Source of the DNA: Nostoc sp. LEGE 06077
GTDB lineage: Bacteria; Cyanobacteriota; Cyanobacteriia; Cyanobacteriales; Nostocaceae
Direction: 5' to 3'
Length of the DNA: 37,878 nt
Assembly: GCF_015207705.1 (NCBI RefSeq)
Contig: NZ_JADEWI010000067.1
Coordinates: 1 to 37,878, forward strand
The position numbers were made by a program, and so were the translations under genes. Below the pieces are notes generated by a model. That model saw only the letters and a program-made list of their open reading frames with translations. It was not told the DNA's origin and made no database searches. This document shows, in pieces, positions 1 through 5,281 of the stretch. The stretch's first letter is position 1. The number at the start of each line of letters is the position of its first letter.

Positions 1-89
1 CAAGGCTGACTGGCTTCCTGTTTGTAAATTGCTGCGATCGCAAATGTTAGAGATAGCAAAGTCAACAGGAGAATTAACAGTTGGTTCAT
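1..89 (-). CDS. Small membrane-anchored protein, partial at left edge
   Basis: The gene reads leftward from ATG at 87-89 and runs off the window. The 29 visible residues begin MNQLLILLLTLLSLTFAIAA and then turn polar (IYKQEASQP), so they form one N-terminal hydrophobic helix, either a membrane anchor or an uncleaved signal. Its ATG overlaps the TGA of the gene at 86-226 in an ATGA arrangement, which implies translational coupling. It is the last visible member of a leftward run of small genes. Its family is not recognisable from this fragment. Confidence 0.6.
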   Translation of the reverse strand, partial: MNQLLILLLTLLSLTFAIAAIYKQEASQP

Positions 90-226
90 TCCCCCTCCTG
101 ATCAAGAATTACATTGAAGTTGTAAATAGAATTTTCGGGTGATTGGGGTACAGCTTCCGGCATGGGTTCTAGGCTGGAAGTAATACTATCCTTAATTTCT
201 GATTCGCAAGTGTCGAGATTATCCAT
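86..226 (-). CDS. Hypothetical small acidic protein
   Basis: I chose ATG at 224-226, giving 46 residues (MDNLDTCESEIKDS...VILDQEGE). A longer frame runs to 271, but its extra N-terminus lies wholly inside the neighbouring gene. The protein is acidic, with no membrane segment and no motif I recognise. It overlaps the 3' end of the gene at 219-437 by a few bases, and its stop overlaps the next start as ATGA. It therefore sits in a compact leftward operon of the kind seen in phages and plasmids. Function unknown. Confidence 0.5.
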   Translation of the reverse strand: MDNLDTCESEIKDSITSSLEPMPEAVPQSPENSIYNFNVILDQEGE

Positions 227-437
227 CACCCAACCTCTTGTACATAAAGGAGTTGGAGCTAAAACCATCACGCACTACCAGTTCTTCTTCTGGGGTGTCT
301 GCAATGATGTCAGCCCAACCGGTTACATGATTGTTGCGGATGTTGCTTTCGGCGATCGCTCCCAAACCAGGGCGGGCGGTTTCAAATTCATCAACAACTT
401 TTTGTTCTTTGGGTGTTAACGGTCGATGTTCTGTCAT
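219..437 (-). CDS. Hypothetical small protein of the leftward element operon
   Basis: This encodes 72 residues from ATG at 435-437 (MTEHRPLTPKEQKVVDEFE...). A TTG at 467 would add ten residues, but ATG is preferred because the sequence beginning MTEHRPLTPKEQ looks like a natural N-terminus. No Shine-Dalgarno is clear for either start. The protein is soluble and charged, with a predicted helical first half (PKEQKVVDEFETA) and an acidic stretch (DTPEEELVVRDGF). It contains one HIP1 octamer (352-359). It lies between two other small leftward genes and overlaps the one downstream. No family is recognised. Confidence 0.55.
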   Translation of the reverse strand: MTEHRPLTPKEQKVVDEFETARPGLGAIAESNIRNNHVTGWADIIADTPEEELVVRDGFSSNSFMYKRLGDG

Positions 438-487
438 GGTAAAGTTCTTTGTTAGGTAGAAATTCAATTCAAGGCAAGCTCTAGGCT

Positions 488-844
488 CTAACTAGGGCTT
501 GTTTTGTTTGGATGGTTAGACAAGGAAACTCGAAAGCAGCGGCCGGAACCGACCATCATCACTTCGCGGTCAGCCAGCCGCACAGCTTTCGAGCGACTAA
601 CTTTCATCATTGGGAATGAACCGTCAGGGCTGAGACTGAACATCTCGTAATTTTTGAGAGATGACCATTCCACCGCTGTTCTGTCAGCCAGTCCCGAATA
701 TTCGACATTGTTCATGTCTGCGGCCGAAACGGCACTTGGTAAAGCTGGTAAGTGTCGTTTCGGCTTGTCTTTTTCTTTGGTGGTTTTCTTGTCGGTGTTT
801 AGTGTGGCTTTACTGCCATTAACAGCGGGTTCTAGTGCTTCCAT
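488..844 (-). CDS. Hypothetical element protein, 118 aa
   Basis: The start is ATG at 842-844. The first 40 residues are lysine-, threonine- and proline-rich (KKTTKEKDKPKRHLPALP) and probably disordered. The rest is a small alpha/beta-looking domain (NNVEYSGLADRTAVEW, then GSGRCFRVSLSNHP). There is no signal peptide or transmembrane helix. It is the first gene of the leftward run and starts beside the iteron-like repeats at 865-958, which may carry its promoter. I cannot name a family; a phage or plasmid accessory protein is the likeliest class. Confidence 0.55.
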   Translation of the reverse strand: MEALEPAVNGSKATLNTDKKTTKEKDKPKRHLPALPSAVSAADMNNVEYSGLADRTAVEWSSLKNYEMFSLSPDGSFPMMKVSRSKAVRLADREVMMVGSGRCFRVSLSNHPNKTSPS

Positions 845-864
845 AATGGGTGCATAAGGATATG

Positions 865-958
865 ATGCACAGCGTTAAGTCCGTGCATAGTGCGGTTTGA
901 GTGTGTGCATGGTGGGGTTTAAGTGCCACTATGCAGCGTGTTTACAGGGGTTAAATGC
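865..958. repeat. Iteron-like direct repeats in a divergent non-coding region
   Basis: In the 350-bp gap between the leftward gene (start 844) and the rightward gene (start 1198), the unit GTGCATAGTGCGGTTTGAG occurs at 883-901. A close copy, GTGCATGGTGGGGTTTAAG, occurs 22 bp later at 905-923. The 21-base copies (883-903 and 905-925) match at 18 positions. Weaker copies start at 865 (ATGCACAGCGTTAAGTCC) and 931 (ATGCAGCGTG...GGTTAAATGCC). A period near two helical turns suits a protein bound repeatedly along one face. Likely roles are an iteron-type replication origin or an operator array. The rest of the gap (960-1115) shows no clear feature. Confidence 0.45.
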
Positions 959-1115
959 CAGTGTCGATTAGTGATTAAGGAAATAAATCCTTTTACAGCA
1001 AGGCTTTGACCGTTTTCAACTCCACAGCAGGTCTTTGTTTTTATGCACTACGGGCTACAGGCTGCTATCTCTGTTTGGTTTTGGAGTTGGGGCGCAGTTG
1101 TATTATGCAAATTAA

Positions 1116-1185
1116 TTGTACCCCTGTACAACTTTAAATATAATAGTACCAGGGTTATATGTAAAGATAGTGCCAGGGTACAATT
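1116..1185 (+). promoter_or_regulatory. Consensus promoter overlapped by operator-like repeats
   Basis: A -35-like TTGTAC (1116-1121) is followed, after exactly 17 bp, by a perfect -10 TATAAT (1139-1144). The -35 box is the left half of the inverted repeat TTGTACCCCTGTACAA (1116-1131). Two related copies follow: AGTACCAGGGTTAT (1145-1158), overlapping the expected transcription start, and AGTGCCAGGGTACAATT (1169-1185), just before the AAGGAG ribosome site (1186-1191). A protein bound to these sites would block the promoter. The ribbon-helix-helix regulator encoded directly downstream is the obvious candidate, which would make this an autoregulated control region. Confidence 0.65.
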
Positions 1186-1197
1186 AAGGAGTAGTGC

Positions 1198-1566
1198 ATG
1201 GGTATAGCTAATGAGGAAACCGCTACACGGTCAACGCAAGAAAGACTTGACGTTAACACTGACACCCGAAGGGGTAGAGATGTTAGACGCGAAGGCCAAA
1301 GCGATGGGCATCAGCAAGAGCGAGATGATAGAACGAATAGCAAGAGAGCAAGTATCCTCTCCCCAGGAATATCAATTACTGGGGGAATGCTGCGCCAACT
1401 GATTGGCGACTATCGTGATCAGCTGGCATCAAAAAAAGAGGAAATCAAAAAGCTTTACGAAGAAATTCATCAGCTTGATGCAGAGGCAGAAAAAATTGAA
1501 TCTAGAATCCAAGAGTTTGAATCACTTCAGTCTCAACTAGAAAACGATTCCGAGCATTTAGAATAA
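1198..1566 (+). CDS. Ribbon-helix-helix/coiled-coil regulator split over two frames
   Basis: The ATG at 1198 has an ideal AAGGAG (1186-1191) six bases upstream, and its frame is open for 122 codons. Only the last 60 residues look like protein: a strong coiled coil from about GMLRQLIGDYRDQ to QSQLENDSEHLE. The middle of this frame is arginine/aspartate/glutamine-rich and looks out of frame. The +1 frame there (1211-1402) encodes a typical DNA-binding domain. A single missing G in the G5 run at 1381-1385 would join that domain to the coil in one frame. The locus may be a mutated gene, a slippage-expressed fusion, or two overlapping genes. A terminator follows at once. Confidence 0.6.
   Translation: MGIANEETATRSTQERLDVNTDTRRGRDVRREGQSDGHQQERDDRTNSKRASILSPGISITGGMLRQLIGDYRDQLASKKEEIKKLYEEIHQLDAEAEKIESRIQEFESLQSQLENDSEHLE
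1211..1402 (+). CDS. Ribbon-helix-helix DNA-binding domain protein
   Basis: This 63-residue frame starts at ATG 1211. It contains a beta-strand and two helices in classic Arc/MetJ/CopG order: KKDLTLTLTPEGVEML, then DAKAKAMGISKSEMIERIAREQ. In this family the strand pairs in a dimer and contacts operator DNA. The start has no ribosome site of its own; the strong AAGGAG sits about 19 bases away and fits ATG 1198 in the other frame instead. The frame ends with GECCAN, 13 bases after the ATG (1387) of the coiled-coil frame. With one extra G near 1381-1385 it would read directly into the coil. The likely role is repressor of the operator repeats upstream. Confidence 0.65.
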   Translation: MRKPLHGQRKKDLTLTLTPEGVEMLDAKAKAMGISKSEMIERIAREQVSSPQEYQLLGECCAN

Positions 1567-1602
1567 AACCGTCCTACCTATATGGGTAAGGACGGTTTTT
1601 TT
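1567..1602 (+). terminator. Rho-independent terminator
   Basis: The arms AACCGTCC (1567-1574) and GGACGGTT (1590-1597) pair, with an inner ACC/GGT pairing near the loop, and a run of seven T ends at 1602. It begins directly after the stop codon at 1566, so it ends the regulator transcript. Confidence 0.9.
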
Positions 1603-1654
1603 AATGCGATCGCATTCACTACACCAGTGCGAACCAAGCTTTTAAAGATGCAAA

Positions 1655-1686
1655 TAGCCGCCTAAAACACTACTTCCGGGCGGCTA
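1655..1686. repeat. GC-rich hairpin upstream of the 231-aa gene
   Basis: TAGCCGCC (1655-1662) and GGCGGCTA (1679-1686) are perfect 8-bp inverted arms around a 16-base loop. There is no T-run, so it is not a simple terminator. It lies 26 bases upstream of the next start and could be an operator or an mRNA leader structure. Confidence 0.5.
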
Positions 1687-1712
1687 AATATCTAATTACT
1701 ACTAACATCATA

Positions 1713-2408
1713 ATGACAGAAAATAACATTAAAATCAATCTTCCGTGGACGGAAGAACACGAGGCATACTGCTTTCAACATCACATACCACCAGCAGCCA
1801 AATTAATTTGGCAGTGCCTGATGAGAGAAGGCGAAATAGGTACAGAAATAGAGCCAGATTTAGCACAAATAAATTCATGGGTAGCAAAGGTGAGGGGCAA
1901 GCCATACGCTCACAACTACCTTAAAAAGATGTTTGATTTACTTGTTGAAGTGCGAGTAGTGCAAGTAGTTAAACAGTACTCATGGAAGATATTTAAGTTA
2001 CTTGTAAGACCCTTGGAGTGGTTGAAGCCACCTAAAAAGGTGCGAGAAAAAAAGTTACACAATAGTAACTCTAGTTACGATTTACCCACTTCAAATGATA
2101 AATCTGTCGTCGGGGGTAGTTCTCAGCAGCAGCAATCTTCTATTGACACCAACTCGGAACTCTTGAATGAAGTTGGTATACATTTTGACTCAGATGTTAA
2201 AGAGGTTTTAGAACGTCCTGAAAACGAAATCAAACTAGCAATTATCATGTTCAATCTTCGTGGTGGATTTGAGAAGATTGAAAACCCAGAAGGATTTATT
2301 AGAGGTTGTATTCGTGGTCAGTGGTGGATACATCCGCGAAACTATAACGCTCTACTTCAAAAATATGGGAACTCTACAGAGTGGAATGAATTATTCCCCT
2401 CTGGTTGA
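1713..2408 (+). CDS. Cyanobacterial mobile-element protein, 231 aa, possible winged helix
   Basis: The start is ATG 1713 (MTENNIKINLPWTEEHEAY...). Residues about 10-105 look like a compact helical domain with a winged-helix feel (PPAAKLIWQCLMREG, then INSWVAKVRGKPYAHNYLKKMFDLLVEV). A serine/glutamine-rich linker (GGSSQQQQSS) follows. The C-terminal part ends with GFIRGCIRGQWWIHPRN. The layout, DNA-binding-like domain plus linker plus small C-terminal domain, resembles plasmid or phage replication and regulatory proteins, but I cannot assign a named family. It lies downstream of the iteron-like repeats and the regulator, so a replication or control role is a reasonable guess only. Confidence 0.6.
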   Translation: MTENNIKINLPWTEEHEAYCFQHHIPPAAKLIWQCLMREGEIGTEIEPDLAQINSWVAKVRGKPYAHNYLKKMFDLLVEVRVVQVVKQYSWKIFKLLVRPLEWLKPPKKVREKKLHNSNSSYDLPTSNDKSVVGGSSQQQQSSIDTNSELLNEVGIHFDSDVKEVLERPENEIKLAIIMFNLRGGFEKIENPEGFIRGCIRGQWWIHPRNYNALLQKYGNSTEWNELFPSG

Positions 2409-2426
2409 TTCCTATGTATAAAAAAA

Positions 2427-2443
2427 CCTGCCAATTTGGCAGG
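2427..2443. repeat. Short palindrome in the intergenic gap
   Basis: CCTGCCAATTTGGCAGG is a 17-base interrupted palindrome preceded on the + strand by AAAAAA (2421-2426). Read on the minus strand it would be a hairpin followed by six T, but no leftward gene ends here. On the + strand it has no T-run. It may be an operator or a weak bidirectional structure. Confidence 0.4.
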
Positions 2444-2465
2444 CATCTACTAAAGCAAATTAATT

Positions 2466-3017
2466 ATGACTGAACAATTAACACTGTTTAACCTTGCCCC
2501 AACGCAAACGATTAAAACAGTCCATGATCCATATTGGGATGAGATTGTCCTTTCACCTGGAACGGTTGAGAATAACGGACAAATTAGCTTGCTGTATGAC
2601 GACAGCACCGAACCACCAGACCCGGACGACTACTCAACGCATCAGCAATATGAAAGGGCATGGAATGAATGGGAAAAGAAATATCCTGACTTGGTAGCCG
2701 AAACCCAAGTAATGAGTGTTCGGGAGCAAGTAACACAAACTACTCTGAACACTGACACTGTTCGGGAGCAACAACTAAATAATCAAGTTGCTCCCGAACA
2801 CACCCATTGGATTGAAGAATACTGGGTGAAACGCTGCGGTAAGAAACATTATTATTACCGTTACTGCTGGATGGAAGGCAGAAAGATAAACAGATGCCAC
2901 CTTGGTAGTTTGCGATCACAGCAGGGACGTGAGAAAAAACAGGCCGTAGAATTTGCGATCGCAGATGGACAGACCCCAGTTGAAATTAAGCAGATGTTGA
3001 GAGGTAGCAATGGGTAG
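2466..3017 (+). CDS. Hypothetical element protein, 183 aa
   Basis: The start is ATG 2466 (MTEQLTLFNLAPTQ...). The N-terminal half is acidic and proline-rich (DDSTEPPDPDDYS, then YERAWNEWEKKYPD). The C-terminal half is a basic, aromatic-rich domain (CGKKHYYYRYCWMEGRKINRCHLG) ending in a helix (REKKQAVEFAIADGQTPVEI). The cysteines and basic residues suggest nucleic-acid binding. It overlaps the start of the next gene by eight bases, so the two are probably co-translated. I recognise it only as the type of protein found repeatedly in cyanobacterial plasmids and integrated elements. Confidence 0.6.
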   Translation: MTEQLTLFNLAPTQTIKTVHDPYWDEIVLSPGTVENNGQISLLYDDSTEPPDPDDYSTHQQYERAWNEWEKKYPDLVAETQVMSVREQVTQTTLNTDTVREQQLNNQVAPEHTHWIEEYWVKRCGKKHYYYRYCWMEGRKINRCHLGSLRSQQGREKKQAVEFAIADGQTPVEIKQMLRGSNG

Positions 3018-3201
3018 ACCAAGAACTAATCATGTTCGCCTGACTTTGAGTGAAGATGAGATGACTGTAGAGTTGACAGTCCGGACTTCATCTCGTGAAA
3101 GGGCAATCGAATTTTACGAGAAAATCGAGCAAGCTTTAATTGAATTGATGCGTCTTGACCTTGAAGTTGACTGGCAGCAAGATAACCCAGACCAATCATA
3201 A
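3010..3201 (+). CDS. Hypothetical small protein, 63 aa
   Basis: The ATG at 3010 lies inside the end of the previous gene (GCAATGGGTAG), which indicates coupling. The protein begins MGRPRTNHVRLTLSEDEMTV and continues with a helical part (SSRERAIEFYEKIEQALIEL). The basic start, short beta segment and helix recall a small DNA-binding or antitoxin-like fold, but no family can be claimed. It is the last rightward gene before a HIP1-rich convergent gap. Confidence 0.55.
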   Translation: MGRPRTNHVRLTLSEDEMTVELTVRTSSRERAIEFYEKIEQALIELMRLDLEVDWQQDNPDQS

Positions 3202-3205
3202 AAAT

Positions 3206-3313
3206 GCGATCGCGCCAAAAGGCAGGAGAGCGATCGCAAAAAATGAATATTTCAGCTTGATTGTAGTGGATGAAAAATGCGATCGCAGTTCTACGCGCCA
3301 GAATTGCGATCGC
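3206..3313. repeat. Cluster of four HIP1 octamers
   Basis: GCGATCGC occurs at 3206-3213, 3230-3237, 3279-3286 and 3306-3313 in the 119-bp gap between two convergent genes. HIP1 is the abundant palindrome of many cyanobacterial chromosomes. Four copies in 108 bp is dense even for them. Confidence 0.9.
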
Positions 3314-3320
3314 AAAAGTG

Positions 3321-3491
3321 TTACTCAGTAGAGTTATTGATATTTAGATATTCTAAATGCTCATCCACTGCATCCCAAGCTATATTTGCTATTTCTTCAA
3401 TTGCCTTGGCCAAATCATAGGGGTGTTTGTAGTCCGCAAGAGTAGCGCGAACGTAAAGTTCTTCAATTTTTAAAAATAGTTCACGGCTCAT
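3321..3491 (-). CDS. Small helical protein coupled to the integrase
   Basis: This frame of 56 residues starts at ATG 3489-3491 (MSRELFLKIEELYVRATLAD) and ends with a stop at 3321-3323. It is charged and predicted mostly helical (PYDLAKAIEEIANIAWDAVD). Its ATG overlaps the TGA of the integrase gene as ATGA, so it is very likely translated with it. Small acidic or helical partners next to integrases can be directionality factors, but this one lacks an obvious winged-helix signature. Its function is unknown. Confidence 0.6.
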   Translation of the reverse strand: MSRELFLKIEELYVRATLADYKHPYDLAKAIEEIANIAWDAVDEHLEYLNINNSTE

Positions 3492-4069
3492 AGTGTAGCG
3501 ATCGCTCCTTTGACCTCATCAATATCAATATCTATGTAGGGGTCTAAACCCTTATCATCACGGTGTCCTGTGATTTTGCGAATCACAGATTTAGCCGTAC
3601 CATTCTTCCGCAGTCGATTAACCAAGCTCCGGCGGGTAGTGTGAGTTGAAATTCCTTTGGCACTCATACCAGCGCATTCGGTCGCCCGTTTGAGAATGTC
3701 ATAGGCATTGCGTAAAGTAATTGGCTTAGTCCCGCACCGCGAAGGAAACAACCATTCACTATCCCCAGGCTCAAAGCGTTCCAGCGACTCGTGTAAATTG
3801 TCATGCACTGGAATTTCCACAGTTTCGGCTGTACCGTCTGGCCTGTGTTTTCTGATAATTCCTGGGAAAATGAGTATCTGCCTGGGTTTACCGTGGCGAT
3901 CGTAAACATCACTCACCTTAAGTTTGAGCAAAGCCCCCCAACGTTCGCCCGTGTACCAAGCTAGGTCAAGAAGCAGCTTGTACTTTTGAGTCTTAATGTG
4001 TTTACGCAACTTTGAAAATTCATCGTTAGAAATGACGGCGGCCTTACCTTTTCTGTTAACCTTGGGCAT
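3488..4069 (-). CDS. Tyrosine recombinase, catalytic domain only
   Basis: The 193-residue protein carries the full set of tyrosine-recombinase active-site residues. R43 lies in YTGERWGALLKL and a candidate lysine in the KHRPDG turn (about 74). The HxxR is H143/R146 in STHTTRRSL, the second histidine is H169 in ITGHRDD, and the nucleophile is Y178 in DPYID. It starts almost directly with the catalytic domain, so the usual N-terminal arm- and core-binding domains are missing. The enzyme cuts and rejoins DNA at specific sites, by integration, excision or inversion. It is read leftward and is coupled to the 56-aa gene by ATGA. A 14-bp inverted repeat lies just upstream (4091-4127). Confidence 0.9.
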   Translation of the reverse strand: MPKVNRKGKAAVISNDEFSKLRKHIKTQKYKLLLDLAWYTGERWGALLKLKVSDVYDRHGKPRQILIFPGIIRKHRPDGTAETVEIPVHDNLHESLERFEPGDSEWLFPSRCGTKPITLRNAYDILKRATECAGMSAKGISTHTTRRSLVNRLRKNGTAKSVIRKITGHRDDKGLDPYIDIDIDEVKGAIATL

Positions 4070-4090
4070 ATCAAAAACAAAATTTTGGAT

Positions 4091-4127
4091 ATTCCGCTTT
4101 TACCCAAAAAAGAGGTAAAAGCGGAAT
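4091..4127. repeat. 14-bp perfect inverted repeat upstream of the integrase
   Basis: ATTCCGCTTTTACC (4091-4104) and GGTAAAAGCGGAAT (4114-4127) are exact inverted copies around a 9-base A-rich spacer. It sits 21 bases upstream of the integrase start, in the divergent gap between the integrase and the virion-like block. Inverted core sites around a short spacer are what tyrosine recombinases bind, so this may be the recombination site. A regulatory hairpin in the integrase leader is the alternative. The gap to 4316 also holds a weaker CCCAG...CTGGG hairpin at 4259-4286. Confidence 0.55.
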
Positions 4128-4316
4128 TTTGTAAATATTCACTACTCATAAATATTTGCTCAATCCTATTATTCGCAAGCATTACACGCCATCAGCGTAT
4201 ATACCACTTCTACATAAAACTGGAAGATATGCCCGATTGATAATTGTCATGATGTCAACCCAGTAAAACTAAATTTACTTTCTGGGAACAATCAAATATG
4301 ACCTTAAAAAAACATC

Positions 4317-5120
4317 ATGGCGATATCTACTATCAATGAAGCCAAACCAATTGTTTTGAAGTTGGATGCTAATAGCACTTCCAATGTTTACCCTATTTTT
4401 ACTGATAATGATTTCACTATCGATACTGGGTCAGTTGTCAGTGAAAACATTTTTGTAAAAAATCTCAAGGCTTATGTAAAAATCGCCAGCCTACCAGAAG
4501 CGAATCTACCAGACATAACGCTAGAGGATAGCAACACACAAGCTTTGTACAAATCACTAAATACAGAGTGGAGTTCAGCCAGAAAACAACTAGATTTATT
4601 AGTATCGGAAGATTCTATTAATTGGCATCCTGTAGGATCAATTAGCTTACTTAACCCTGCGGGCTACCCTTACCGGGTGTACAACATCATGGACTTGTAC
4701 ACCCAAAATTTAGCCATTGAATTAGGTAAAAACGGCAGATTAGGAGTTCAGCTAAAAGATGCAGGATGGGGGCTGCTTCAGTCTGGGGATACCGTGACAA
4801 TTCACGGGAGCTATGTCAAAGAAATTTGTATTGACGATAGTCCCACACCAATTAATAATTCTGTTCCCTTTAACAAAACTGTGAATAATGAAATTTCTAC
4901 AATACTGAATGCAAACCCAAACAGAAAAAATGTAATTATTTCTAACGAATCAGACATCAATATTTATTTAGACTTAGGAACATTACCATTTCTCGGTAAA
5001 GGAATTGTATTAAAACCATACGGAATTTTTCAATACTCAACCCAAGAAATTAATTACAAAGGTGTAATTACTGCAATTTCAAGTTCAAACTCAGTTGTCT
5101 CTGGAATTGAATTATTTTAA
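4317..5120 (+). CDS. Beta-rich virion-like protein, 267 aa
   Basis: The start is ATG 4317 (MAISTINEAKPIVLKL). There is no signal peptide or membrane segment. The sequence is rich in short beta-strand and loop patterns typical of virion proteins (DITLEDSNTQALYKSL, then QSGDTVTIHGSYV). Its last 65 residues (NRKNVIISNESDINIYLDLG, then KGIVLKPYGIFQYS, then INYKGVITAIS) match in pattern the phage beta-domain of the protein at 11091-11402. It is the first gene of the rightward virion-like block and ends two bases before the next start. The likely role is a structural or adhesion protein; the exact part is unknown. Confidence 0.65.
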   Translation: MAISTINEAKPIVLKLDANSTSNVYPIFTDNDFTIDTGSVVSENIFVKNLKAYVKIASLPEANLPDITLEDSNTQALYKSLNTEWSSARKQLDLLVSEDSINWHPVGSISLLNPAGYPYRVYNIMDLYTQNLAIELGKNGRLGVQLKDAGWGLLQSGDTVTIHGSYVKEICIDDSPTPINNSVPFNKTVNNEISTILNANPNRKNVIISNESDINIYLDLGTLPFLGKGIVLKPYGIFQYSTQEINYKGVITAISSSNSVVSGIELF

Positions 5121-5122
5121 AT

Positions 5123-5281
5123 ATGAATGATGAAGCTGATTTTAAAATGCCTTATCGCATTGTAGGTAAAACTGATTTAGAAGTAATGCGCGATAAATAT
5201 CAACGCTTACACAATGACTCTTATGGTTTGATTGTGAGATTTACCAATGGTTCGCCAACAGAAACAACCGCGCCAGCGTAG
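5123..5281 (+). CDS. Small overlapping protein, 52 aa
   Basis: ATG 5123 to TAG 5279-5281 encodes 52 residues (MNDEADFKMPYRIVGKTDLE...FTNGSPTETTAPA). It begins two bases after the preceding stop, and its last 35 bases overlap the start of the 679-aa gene in another frame. This overlap and the packing support a real gene. The protein is soluble and has no family that I recognise; it could be a small virion or assembly factor. Confidence 0.55.
   Translation: MNDEADFKMPYRIVGKTDLEVMRDKYQRLHNDSYGLIVRFTNGSPTETTAPA

Noticed and set aside
1198-1400. Frame-1 middle section as a real arginine-rich domain
   Set aside because: The same DNA in the +1 frame gives a clear RHH fold, so the frame-1 text is probably an out-of-frame shadow.
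2421-2443. Terminator for the 231-aa gene
   Set aside because: The T-run would be on the minus strand only and no leftward gene ends there.
3206-3313. CRISPR-like array from the evenly repeated GCGATCGC
   Set aside because: Eight-base HIP1 sites with irregular spacing; no long repeat or spacer pattern.
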